A DNA stretch of 28,601 bases from Chara braunii (taxonomy: Eukaryota > Streptophyta > Charophyceae > Charales > Characeae): assembly GCA_003427395.1 (NCBI GenBank), contig BFEA01000001.1, positions 12,637,562 to 12,666,162 on the forward strand, in the 5' to 3' direction. Shown piece after piece: positions 8,735 to 17,431 of this stretch (positions are counted from its first letter, which is position 1; the number at the start of each line of letters is the position of its first letter). A program made the position numbers and the translations under genes. The notes beneath the pieces are model-generated. The model saw only the letters and a program-made list of their open reading frames with translations, was not told the origin of the DNA and did no database searches.

Positions 8735-9380
8735 GTGCTGATTGAACTCACTCCTTCAAGGTTGAGCCCCACCCTGCGAGGGTTATGCAAGGTGGGAGGT
8801 GTGATCCTCGAGAGGGTAGGGGTGGTTTGTGGGTTTGTTCTCTTTTGGGCCAGGCTGATTGGGTTCGATCAGCTAAGGTGGTTGGGAGAGAGGACAAAGG
8901 GTCGATGCTGGTTTCAGCAAGGTGAGAGGTTGTGAGGTGTTTCACTTGGAGAGAGTGGGACATGAGGAAAGGGTGATCTTCGACTCTGCGGGGGCATACT
9001 CTAGGAGGTATTGTATGCTGCTGAGGGAGCAGGAGTGCTCTGAACTGGGGTTGGAAGGTGAGGGGGCACCTTCCAGTGGAGGCAGTGAAAGGGCAGGAGG
9101 TCGTTTTGTGTGGGGGGGGAGTAAGCCGCTCGGTTTCTTGTGGGCCTCTACCTCCAGTAGAGACCGGGATAGGCGCAAGAATTTTCATGGGGAGAGAGGA
9201 AGTTTCTTTCCGAACTCTCTTCTTGTGAGATTAATATGCCTTATATGACTACTTGGTTTTATAACCTTTTGATTTCTGAGTTGCTTGTCTACGTTTTATG
9301 AACCAGGTGTTTCGAGGAGGTGTGGTGCTGCACTTATTAGGGTGAGCGTGTTCACCTGATTTCTGCCATTTCTCCTCTTG
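8735..9380. other. Unassigned; open frames on both strands without recognisable domains
   Basis: A plus-strand frame of 108 codons (8922-9248) and a minus-strand frame of 146 codons (9188-8748) overlap. The minus one is Pro/Thr/Ser-rich. Neither has a motif, signal peptide or family I know. I leave both uncalled. Confidence 0.35.
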
Positions 9381-9381
9381 C

Positions 9382-9815
9382 GAACTATGGGTGGAGGAGG
9401 TCGGCTCGTCGTAAGAGGAGGAAGGTGTTGAGGAAGGTGTATGGTTGTGGCTGCTGTTCTCATCCCACGAGCTATGTGGTGGAGGAGGTCGGCTCATCGA
9501 GGGATGAAAAAGAGTAGGGGGTTGAAGGGAAGAGGGAGGCTGGTTTCGTGGATTGTTTCTGGCTCGTAAAATTCACTCAAAAATTTCTTCTGGCGGACTA
9601 CTTCTATTCTTCTTCTTCGAACTATGTGGTGGAGGAGGTCGGCTCATCGAGGGATGAAAAAGAGTAGGGGGTTGAAGGGAAGAGGGAGGCTGGTTTCGTG
9701 GATTGTTTCTGGCTCGTAAAATTCACTCAAAAATTTCTTCTGGCGGACTACTTCTATTCTTCTTCTTCGAACTATGTGGTGGAGGAGGTCGACTCGTCGA
9801 AGAAAGACGAATAGT
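9382..9815. repeat. Exact 150-bp tandem duplication
   Basis: 9472-9620 and 9622-9770 are identical as far as I can read; the preceding base is G at 9471 and A at 9621. A third, diverging start (ACTATGTGGTGGAGGAGGTC) begins at 9771 and an earlier relative (CGAACTATGGGTGGAGGAGG) lies at about 9381. The unit begins CTATGTGGTGGAGGAGG and ends in a TTCTTCTTCGA run. Confidence 0.9.
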
Positions 9816-9995
9816 GAAGTCTGCTTTGACTGGTTTCATCAAAAGAAAAATCTCAAAAAAGAGATCTCAGGGTTGACCATACGCGGATGGCTGATTGGTG
9901 GTCTTAAGAATGTTTTTGGACTCTGGGGATTCCTAGCATATCTTCTTAGGTGGCTTTGATGTTGTTATACTCAGTGACCTGCGGCTGTTTAATGC

Positions 9996-10250
9996 CAGAA
10001 CAACGCTGGCCGGTGCTGGGGTGTTGCCCTATGACCTGCTGATGCAGGAGCGTGAGCCTTGGTAGAGAGGTCTGGGGATGCTTTGGGGTGGGCATTCCAC
10101 GGGACAACTAAGGGTTGTTGCTGGGACGACGCTAGTCGGAGCTGGGGTGAGTTGTGTTGCCCTGTAAACCAGCAGGATGTGGGGGTGTGAGACCTGGAAG
10201 AGCTCGGTAGGGAGTAGGACAGTGTTGGAGTGCTTTGAAAGGGTTTGTTA
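9996..10250. repeat. Diverged tandem duplication, period about 126
   Basis: ACAACGCTGGCCGGTGCTGG at 9999 recurs as ACGACGCTAGTCGGAGCTGG at about 10126. Each is followed by GGTG...TTGCCCT and by ACCTGCTGATGCAGGA or AAACCAGCAGGATG. No coding frame. Confidence 0.7.
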
Positions 10251-10351
10251 GGGATTTCAAAGGTTTCTTAGCATTTGTGGGACCATTCCTATGTTTTTCC
10301 TATTTGCTTAGACGTTCTCTCAAGAGACCGAGGTGAGTTGGAGAAGGAGAA

Positions 10352-10660
10352 GGTGGGATATTTCGCATCCTACTAGTAAGGGAGCTAGCTGGTAGGACGG
10401 GAATAGGGTACAGCAGCAGTGGAGATGGTGGCTCCGCTGCAGTAAGTCTTGCCGGAGTGGGGTACACGGGACGGATTGGGGGTGTTCGAGTCTTTTAGGT
10501 GAGTGAGACATATCGATGGTGGGATATCAAGCGTCCTACTAGTGTGGGGGCTAGCTGGTAGGATGGAAATAGGGTACAACAGCAACGGAGATGGTGACTC
10601 TGTTGCAGTAAGTCTTGTCGAAGTGAGGTAAGGAGGATTGAGGGGGGCTCCTGAGTTGTT
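10352..10660. repeat. Diverged tandem duplication, period 166
   Basis: GGTGGGATAT at 10352 and 10518 starts two copies that share TCCTACTAGT, GCTAGCTGGTAGGA, AATAGGGTAC, GGAGATGGTG and GCAGTAAGTCTTG in order. Copies differ at roughly one base in eight. Confidence 0.85.
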
Positions 10661-10723
10661 TTCTGAATTTTATTCAATTCTAAAGTTTGTCGTAGTAATT
10701 TCCTAAGTAACTCTAATTTTTCT

Positions 10724-10875
10724 TAGCCAAAGCCGGGTAATGGCCCCGGTATCTCAAATTTTCAAAATTCGATGTAAATCTCCATATGGGACGCTGGGCA
10801 CAGTTCCCAAAACGTGTTGCTCCCCACGAATAGATTGGAGCCTTGTTCCCATTAAAAAAAAAAACAAAAAAAAAA
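10724..10875 (+). mobile_element. P-family SINE-like repeat, copy 2 (A-tailed, near full length)
   Basis: Head TTAGCCAAAGCCGGGTAATG and GCCCCGGTATCTCAAA, middle ATATGGGACGCTGGGCACAG, end GTGTTGCTCCCCACGAATAG, then an A-rich tail (10853-10875). The head matches the complement of 24119-24157 and the rest matches six other sites in the window. An A tail at one end in the most complete copies indicates retroposition. It has no good A/B box, so the promoter type is unknown. Confidence 0.75.
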
Positions 10876-11270
10876 CTTTTCGACATTGCCATCTTTGGCG
10901 CTTTTTCATTTTTTTTTGGCAAAGCTAAATGCCCTGAAAATTTACAGATGTGTATTTCACATAATACAAAACCCACTAAAAAAGTTTCAAAAAATAATAA
11001 AATTGTTTAGGTCCCGAACTAAAGTGAAAACAAAAAGTAAAAAGCGGAAAAAAACGTGAGCGAGCACGTTTTGACAACGATATCTTTCGCGATTTTGAAT
11101 TCTTATTCGGCTGAGCCAAATGACTTCAAGGTATGTACCTCACGTCATAGAGAACTCATAAAACAAAATTCAGAATATATATATATTTGAATTCTTATTC
11201 GGCTGAGCCTCGAAATAAGTTTTGGCGGGGGCCGAACGCGGCCGGGTTTGGACCCCGTATGCGACCTCGA
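10876..11270. other. AT-rich DNA with a repeated 24-mer
   Basis: Identical 24-bp words beginning TTTGAATTCTTATTCGG lie at 11094-11117 and 11186-11209. The sequence GAGCGAGCACGTTTTGACAA near 11060 resembles GTGCGAGCACGTTTTCGACA near 7371. No gene. Confidence 0.7.
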
Positions 11271-11276
11271 ACGCCC

Positions 11277-11314
11277 GTACGTACGGAGGTCGGCCCGGGG
11301 ACCTCCGTACGTAC
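11277..11314. repeat. CGTACG-family hairpin, perfect 15-bp arms
   Basis: 11277-11291 (GTACGTACGGAGGTC) and 11300-11314 are perfect complements around an 8-nt GC loop. It sits directly before the TA run that starts the next hammerhead-like copy. Confidence 0.9.
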
Positions 11315-11326
11315 AGGCTGGTGACC

Positions 11327-11327
<1 letters not shown>

Positions 11328-11360
<33 letters not shown>

Positions 11361-11490
11361 TCACAAACAGAACTGCCCGGTAAACCGTAGGCAGAGAGAG
11401 AGAAGAGGACAACAAACGAGGGGCTGTGACAAACTGTTTCGTCGGAGTTTCACCGACTCATCAGGAGGCTGAACCCTCAACAGTCTGCAA
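11328..11490 (-). mobile_element. Hammerhead-like dispersed family, copy H1
   Basis: Follows a TA run (11328-11358). Read on the minus strand: CTGATGA (11464-11458), helix II GTCGG/CCGAC (5 perfect pairs, loop TGAAACT), GAAA (11440-11437), a 3-bp helix III (ACA/TGT, 3-nt loop) and C at 11428 completing the triplet GUC. A hairpin CGGT-TT-ACCG within CTGCC/GGCAG lies further along the same strand (about 11375-11395). Near-identical to copy H4 at 18420-18532. Helix I is not continuous with the core; a possible outer pairing of GAGGGTT with AGCCCCTC leaves unpaired bases beside it. Confidence 0.7.
11428..11464 (-). ncRNA. Hammerhead-like core, copy H1
   Basis: Matches CUGAUGA, helix II, GAAA, helix III, GUC in order. 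Very short helix III is a feature reported for hammerheads of Penelope-like elements. Activity is unproven because helix I is unclear. Confidence 0.6.
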
Positions 11491-11689
11491 AATCCCTCAC
11501 TGATTACACTGTAAATGATAATCTACCTTAACCAAAATCAAAGTAGACTATCACTCACCCACACCAGATGGAAAACTCTACAGACTGTCGGTTCACACCC
11601 CATCACAAGTCAGCAAAACATCCACGAAACAAAGAAAGGATTGTCACAGCCAAAAAATACACTCCAGACACGCCGCTGACACTAGAGGC

Positions 11690-11860
11690 ATATATATATC
11701 GTCAAACAGAGCTTCCCGGTAAAACCGTAGGCAGAGAGGGAGAAGAGGACAACAAACAAGGGGTTGTGATAAACTATTTCGTTGGAGTTTTACTGACTCA
11801 TCATGAGGCTGAACTCTCAACAGTGTTGCCTTGGAGTTTCACCGACTCATCACGACAGAA
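11690..11860 (-). mobile_element. Hammerhead-like family, degenerate copies H2 and H3
   Basis: TATATATATCG start followed by the same leader as H1 with several changes. The core (11804-11768) has ATGATGA instead of CTGATGA, a broken helix II and AUC instead of GUC. A second partial core (TGATGAGTCGGTGAAACTCC on minus, about 11852-11832) follows in tandem. Both look inactive. The 3' end of the BED-finger pseudogene runs into this block. Confidence 0.65.
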
Positions 11861-12600
11861 GAGGGGCCGAAGTACTCTACTCTTCTTCGGCGGAGGAGGT
11901 GCTGGTGTCGCCTTCGTGACAGTCTTCGTCGCCTTCCTCTTTCTTTTCTTCGATCCCCTGGCCTCCTTCATCGCTCTGGCAGCCCCCTCTTGGCCTCGAC
12001 GGCCAGCGGCCATCAACCCCCCATCAAGAGAGGCTCCAATGTCTGCGCCCTGATCGTAGTCGTCGTCCTCGTCCGGGGTGCTGTCCTCGTCAACGGCCTT
12101 CTCACCCCTCGTCTTACCCCTAGCGCACTCCACCTCTTGCCGCACGTCCTTGTCCTGTGTATCGCTGTCACCATCATCATCTCCACCCTCGGCCGCCCTC
12201 CTCTCGTCCTCGCTGTCCTCGTACTACTCCTCCCCCTCCTTCTCCCCCCCCGAGTACATCTATTTTCTCGAAACCCACGAGACTTCAAGAAGTCGAGGAT
12301 CTTCCGATGATGGCTATGATCGAACGAGTAGTTCGTCTTGTTCCGAATCTCCGCCAGCTGCTCCGCGAAGACTTCAGCGCAATTGTTCTTTATCGTGAAG
12401 TGTTGTGCGGCCTTCGTTTGACTTCCTTGAAACCCCTGGCCGCACAATTTGCACTCCATGAGAAAATTCCCGTTGGAGTTCTGCAGTGTTTGCCCCTTTG
12501 TGATCCACTTAAAACAGCAGAACTTGAGCTCCGCCTGCCTCTGTTTGTCCTTACTTACCGGGACAAACGGTTGCTCTCCCCTCCCTTTCTTGGGCCCCAT
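11801..12600 (-). pseudogene. BED-type zinc-finger protein remnant (hAT-like)
   Basis: From ATG at 12600 (codons MGPKK) the frame reads KFCCFKWITKG, then a zinc-binding set: with Met at 12609 as residue 1, Cys53, Cys56 (CKLC), His70 and Cys77, that is CX2C-X13-H-X6-C. This is followed by a helix and ILDFLKSRGF. This is the N-terminal DNA-binding BED finger found in hAT transposases and domesticated relatives. The reading becomes Arg/Thr-rich after a run of eight G (near 12244-12251). In the frame reached by a single-base shift there, the next stretch is acidic (Glu/Asp-rich) and runs on to a Lys/Arg-rich segment (SKKRKRKATK), with one TAG (about 12226) early in it. The C-terminus ends inside the hammerhead-like repeat. 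No transposase catalytic or dimerization domain is present. A homopolymer sequencing error could account for the shift but not the TAG. Confidence 0.7.
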
Positions 12601-12961
12601 TGTAGACACCTCGTAGAGTCAGGAGCAGACAACTGCGCCCGCGCCCCCCTAGCGGTGTACACGGTCGTTCCTTGGCCCAAACCCCCCAACGTCGCCCGTG
12701 CCCCTTCCAGCCCCCCCCCGCGCTCCCTGTCGCCCCGCACCGGAAATGGCCCGGGCCTCGCTCGCCCCAACCCAGAGACCCGTTAGGCGTACGGGCCGTA
12801 CGGACGGAATATTCCGTACGGACGGGCCGTAGGTACGTGGCATCTTCCTTGCAAGGTCCGCCCACGTCGCGCCACGTGTCGCCCGCTCGGTAGCCTCCGC
12901 CTTCCTTCAGGCCATCACCATCTCCGTTGTCGAGGTCGCCGTCGCCGTCATCGACGTCTTC

Positions 12962-12964
<3 letters not shown>
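12601..12964. other. GC-rich DNA with CGTACG-type palindromes
   Basis: 12783-12836 carries CGTACGG words around GGAATATTCC. The rest is unassigned and C-rich on the plus strand. No gene. Confidence 0.5.
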
Positions 12965-12998
<34 letters not shown>

Positions 12999-13073
12999 AT
13001 CTTCACCTTTCACTGTTTCAACGAAGAAGAAGAAGAAGAAGCAATATAAAAAGAAAGGAAAAAAAAGGGGTGT

Positions 13074-13134
<61 letters not shown>

Positions 13135-13142
13135 AAGAAGAA

Positions 13143-13174
<32 letters not shown>

Positions 13175-13264
13175 AGGAAGAAGAAGAAGAATAAGAAAAG
13201 TTATAAATCACGACAAAAAAAAAAACGACGAAATAACAAAAAGAAGAAAAACAAGAAGAAGAAG
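12965..13264. repeat. CT, TG and GAA microsatellites
   Basis: CT (12965-12997), TG (about 13077-13132), GAA (about 13135-13190), then an A-rich relative of the 50-bp minisatellite at about 13735 that runs into the assembly gap. Confidence 0.95.
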
Positions 13265-13422
13265 NNNNNNNNNNNNNNNNNNNNNNNNNNNNNNNNNNNN
13301 NNNNNNNNNNNNNNNNNNNNNNNNNNNNNNNNNNNNNNNNNNNNNNNNNNNNNNNNNNNNNNNNNNNNNNNNNNNNNNNNNNNNNNNNNNNNNNNNNNNN
13401 NNNNNNNNNNNNNNNNNNNNNN
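13265..13422. other. Assembly gap of 158 N
   Basis: Undetermined bases between a GAA-rich repeat and a CT run. The true length is unknown, as expected where microsatellites collapse. Confidence 0.99.
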
Positions 13423-13472
<50 letters not shown>

Positions 13473-13669
13473 GCGCGTCTCCTCCACCCCTTCAGAAGAG
13501 CGGGGCACGGTAAGGCGTCCCGCGCGTACGTACGGACGTACGGGGAGTCTGTACGCTGACGCCCGTACGTACGCGGCGTCTGTTTACGCGGCGTCTCGTC
13601 GTCGTGTCGCCGCGTCGCCGTCCTCCTCGTCGTCCCTCTCTCTCCCTCTCTCCCGTCGTCGTCTCTCGT

Positions 13670-13716
<47 letters not shown>
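13423..13716. repeat. CT-bounded duplicated block, copy 1
   Basis: CT run (13423-13470), GCGCGCGTC, a CCCTTCA word, then a CGTACG-rich segment (13508-13592), GGCGTCTC/GTCGTCG runs and a second CT run. The same order recurs at 14194-14550. Confidence 0.85.
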
Positions 13717-13887
13717 AGAAGAAGAAGAAGAAGAAAAGTTAGAAAGCACGACAGAAAAAAAGCGACGAAATAACAAGAAGAAGAAAAGTTAGAAAGCACG
13801 TCAAAAAAAAAAACGACGAAATAACAAGAAGAAGAACAAGAAGAAGGAGAAGAAGAAGAAGGAGAATAATAAAAAAAAGAATAAGAA

Positions 13888-13918
<31 letters not shown>

Positions 13919-14110
13919 AAAGAAGAAGAAGAAGTCGAAAAGGCAGATGAAGAAGAAAGCACGAAAAAACAAACGACGAAATAAGAAAAAGAAGAAGAGG
14001 AAGAAGTAGAAGAAGAAAAATAAATAAATGAAAAGGAAGATGAAAAATCAAAGAAGGAGAAAAACAAAGAAGAAAATGAGGAAGAAGAAGAAGAAGAAGA
14101 AGGAGGAAAC
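13717..14110. repeat. GAA array with embedded 50-bp minisatellite
   Basis: Units containing AGAAAGCACG, then GACGAAATAACAAGAAGAAG occur at 13741 and 13791 (period 50), with diverged relatives at about 13208 and 13957. The rest is GAA/GAAGAAG. Confidence 0.9.
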
Positions 14111-14192
14111 TCACCACCTCCTCTTCTCTGAAGGCTCTGTCATGTGCCTCTCTCTACAGAGGCCCTCTAATTCACGTGAAACCTGGTGAAGG

Positions 14193-14193
<1 letters not shown>

Positions 14194-14263
<70 letters not shown>

Positions 14264-14480
14264 GCGCGTCCACTCCCCTTCACAACAGCCGACACGGTTA
14301 GGCGTCCGGCGCGTATGGACGGAGTGGCCCATACGTATGGGGCGTCTGTACGGTTCTGCCCGTACGTACGCGGCGTCTGATGCCGTGCTCGTCGTCGTCA
14401 CGCTGCATCGTCTTCGCGTCGCCGTCGTCGTCGTCGTCGTCGTCTCTCTCTCTCCGTCTCTCTTGTCGTCGTCTCGCGTC

Positions 14481-14547
<67 letters not shown>

Positions 14548-14550
14548 CGA
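14194..14550. repeat. CT-bounded duplicated block, copy 2
   Basis: CT run (14197-14262), GCGCGCGTCCA, a CGTACG-rich segment (about 14303-14384), GTCGTCG trinucleotide run and CT run (14481-14548). Same order as 13423-13716, offset about 770 bp. Confidence 0.85.
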
Positions 14551-14727
14551 GTGTTGCCCTCAACAACATCCACGCGCACTGTTGCGTGGGCGGCAACAGA
14601 AATGTGGGCGACAACACAAACTGTGGGTGTTGACGCCCACAACCTCACTTATATGCAGATGTTGGTGGCCTTCTTCCCCCAAGGACCGCCGAGTCCGTCT
14701 CAATTTTTTTTTTTTTTTTTTTTTTTA

Positions 14728-14918
14728 GTGAGAAAAAAAAAGACTGCCCGCGTCCACGCGGGCCTCAGCCTGGCAGCCAGTAGCGTGGGGCAAGGCAGTT
14801 TCGGAGGGCAGGCCGGTGCCCCGGCCTGCCCTTCGAAACTGCCCTGCCCCGCGCCACTGGCTGTCAGGCTGAGCCCCACGGGGACGCAGACAGTCCTTTC
14901 TAGTTTTTCTCATTTTTC
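14728..14918. repeat. Foldback with arms of about 90 bp
   Basis: Left arm 14728-14816 and right arm 14821-14918 are complementary across nearly their whole length, with a 4-nt loop (TGCC). The innermost GGCAGGCCGG/CCGGCCTGCC is perfect. I count roughly ten mismatches in the central 78 bp. Outside, GTGAGAAAAA pairs with TTTTTCTCA on the far side. A T run (14706-14726) lies just before it. It could be a MITE-like foldback or a hairpin-RNA precursor. Confidence 0.9.
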
Positions 14919-15044
14919 ACAAAAAAATAAAAAATTAAAATTTTTTCAACAACACAGCAGTGCCCCCCCACACCCATCCCAACACCCCAGGCCCTTAGAC
15001 CCCCCTCAGCACCCCCCCAACGGCCCGTGGCACGTTCAGACAGG

Positions 15045-15124
15045 GAGCGTTCGTACGCATGTACGGGCGTCTGTACGTCCGTCCGGACGGGTCGTACGGG
15101 GATTCCCCGTACGACGTACGGGGG
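15045..15124. repeat. CGTACG-rich palindrome cluster
   Basis: Includes CCGTCCGGACGG (15079-15090) and an 11-bp-arm palindrome at 15091-15115 (GTCGTACGGGG, loop ATT, complement). GTACG occurs about ten times in 80 bp. Similar clusters lie at 11277, 12786, 13508 and 14303. Confidence 0.9.
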
Positions 15125-15578
15125 ACGCAGATGGGGAGGTGACGGGCCGGACTGGAGGGGACCAGGAGGGGGCCAGGGGAGGGCCGTGTGAGCGGAGGGC
15201 GTAGGGGGGGTCTGCGGTAGAAAGCGACGGGCGGCGCTAGCGAGTCTAGCGCGGACGCCGTCAAACGGGGAAGGGTGGTTCGGGTCCAGGGTGCCCGAAT
15301 GGGAAGGGGAAGTAGGGAGAAGGGGTGATGGTAGAGTAGGGGGGTTAGAAAAACCCTAAACCCTATAAAGACCCTAAGAAAATTCTAACCTGAGTTTGAG
15401 TGGTTAGAGTAGGGTATCAGTGACGTAATCAAGAAAAGAAAATAGCAACCATGGAGGGGAGGGGGAGAGAAAAATAAATAAACAGTGAAATTTTGAGGAA
15501 AAAAAAAAAGAAAAAAAAAAAGAAAATAAATAAACAAAATGGGAAGACAGAGAGAATTATTTATTTTTTTTGAATTTT
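15125..15578. other. Unassigned
   Basis: GC-rich to 15300 then AT/A-rich. The TTAGGGTTT-like words near 15350 (CCCTAAACCC) are too few to be a telomeric array. No gene. Confidence 0.5.
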
Positions 15579-15910
15579 CGGCAGCATTTCCTTAACCCCC
15601 ATGGAGTCAAGAATGTGCCAAGAGGAAGGAGAGACCAAGATAAGCATACAAATGTTCAAAATGCCGCAAATTATAAATTTCAGAAAAAAAAATAAAAAAA
15701 TAATAAGTAAATAAATAAATGAGGAGGTGGAGAGTGAAGACAGACTAAGTGTTGAATTTTTCAAAAATTTCGGCAACATTTCGTTACCCCCATGGGGTCG
15801 AAGTGTGCCGGCAAGGATATGACTAAGTAAGATGTAGAGAGTGGGGAGAAAAAAAACAAATCTTGGCAGCACTTTGTTAGCCCCACGGGGTCAAAATGTG
15901 CACCGAGAGC
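15579..15910. repeat. Three diverged copies of a 45-50 bp motif
   Basis: TTCGGCAGCATTTCCTTAAC (15582), TTCGGCAACATTTCGTTACC (about 15768) and TTGGCAGCACTTTGTTAGCC (about 15863) are each followed by CCCAYGGRGTC and then GTGTGC or ATGTGC. Spacing is about 186 and 95 bp. Confidence 0.75.
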
Positions 15911-16079
15911 GGAAATAACTAAGTCCTACCAGATCTAGAGATGCCCCAGAAAAAAATCGAAATTTCAGAATAAATTAAAATAAAAAATAAATAAATCAAA
16001 AAATGAGAAAGGGAGTAGAGAGAAGAAGAGAATTCGAATTTTTGAAGAAATAGGAAATTTAAATCAAAAGAAAGACGAA

Positions 16080-17152
16080 AAGAAGAAAAACAGAAAAATT
16101 CGAAGTTGGGGGGGGAAGGGGATGAAAAAGTGAAGAAGGAAGAGAGAAATAGGTGAGAAAGAGAAGAAGATGGAAGTGGAAGGTGGGGGGATGATGGGGT
16201 TGTAGTTGGGGGAGAGGAAGGTGAGAGAATGAGAGAGAAAGGGATGGGAGAGGTGGAGAGGAGTAGAAGAGATTAGTAAAAGATGGTGAGTTGGGAGGGA
16301 AGGAGAGAAAGGATGGTGGAATATGAGTGAAGAGGGAGATAGGAGGAGAGAGGAATGGCAGAGTCAGAAAAAGTGATTAGATGGTGGAGGGGGGAGGAGA
16401 GAGAGAGGGCGGTGGGGGAGTAGGTTAGTGGGGAGTGATGACACCAAACTCTTGGTTGGCCAAGAGCAACAAGGTCACCAAGATCCACTGGATCTTGGCC
16501 TTCAAGATGTTGGCAGCCTGCTGCTGCAACAAAAATGATGTTGGAGTAATCAAGGGTTGGCTGAGATCTTGATCAGCCACCCTGGTTGCCTGACGCGCAG
16601 CCCCCTAGCCAAGGGGGTCTTCACTGCTGGCAAACTGCTGGTGCAGCAGTACAAAAAATAATGGCCAGCATCATCATCAGCAGCTGGGTGTGCTGAGATC
16701 TTGATCAACCACCCAAATTGGCCTGTACTGCAGCACCCTAGGCAGGGGTGGGTCTTCAGGTCCACAATAAGCTGCCATGTGGCACTGCAGATGGCCACGT
16801 GTGCAGGCAGCAGCAGCCACGGGGGGGGGTGGCAAATAGCTGCCCGGCCATTGCTGCCCTGCTGGCCGCTGCTCGCCGCTCGCCGCTCGCCGCCGGGGGG
16901 GAGAAGAAAATTGCTGGCATAACACTTCTTCAACCCGAGCATGCCGCGCTGCTAAGCCATATACACACTATGGCCAGTGTGTTATGGCAGCAGCTACGCA
17001 AGCGCATGACCAGCGGCTGCCCAGGTTCAAACCCTGACAACAACATTGCATCTCGGATCTTGTCGTCAGCAAAAAACACCCAAAAATGCAAAAAACACCC
17101 CACTGTGTGGTGTGGCGGGTGGGAGCGCGGAACGTTCCCGCTCTGATACCAG
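16080..17152 (-). mobile_element. R1 family, copy 2 (purine tract to PBS-like site)
   Basis: Second, longer copy of the repeat at 951-1870, followed by the T-arm motif (17020-17036, CCAGG-TTCAAAC-CCTGA) and a PBS-like site. It contains two internal CAGC-rich units, as copy 1 does. A frame of 267 codons is open on the minus strand (17733-16930) but runs through the PBS-like site and the tRNA-like arm, so it is not a gene. Confidence 0.7.
17134..17151 (-). other. PBS-like site (initiator tRNA-Met), best match
   Basis: Minus strand TGGTATCAGAGCGGGAAC: the first 12 bases are exactly complementary to the 3' end of plant initiator tRNA-Met. One base later the plus strand begins TGTGG. Confidence 0.65.
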
Positions 17153-17431
17153 TGTGGTGGACCCACCGGGTGAGGTGCTCCGCTTGGGATAGAGATGGAG
17201 ATGGAGGATGACGGTGGAGCAAGATGGCACAACGCAGACTCCAACGCACGTACTCCAAAACTATGTGAATGTAGAATGATCCAAGTACAGATTTTGGCTT
17301 GGGGTATACCCCACCGGACTGACTGGACTGGACTGGCTGGTACCAACAGAGGTATCGGCCTGGATTGGCCTACCCCGAATACAACACAAGCCTGTGGGAA
17401 CAGGCCAAGGGGCTGGTCGCACAAGCCAACC
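17153..17431 (-). mobile_element. LTR-like terminal segment, copy R1-2
   Basis: TG...CA bounded block of about 280 bp matching 4815-5125, placed directly beside the PBS-like site. No companion LTR or pol genes are in reach on the minus strand, so it is a remnant or a non-autonomous element. Confidence 0.5.

Noticed and set aside
9471-9770. CRISPR array
   Set aside because: Long exact tandem unit without short repeats and unique spacers; eukaryotic context.
12948-13559. Ser-Leu, Cys-Val and Lys-rich frames across the gap
   Set aside because: Microsatellite translations spanning Ns.
13584-14117. 177-codon Leu/Phe/Ser-rich minus frame
   Set aside because: Translation of GAA repeats.
14380-15204. 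274-codon plus-strand frame
   Set aside because: Mosaic of CT repeat, foldback and CGTACG cluster; no domain and composition shifts with each part.
15340-15370. Telomeric repeat at CCCTAAACCC
   Set aside because: Only one or two units, not an array.
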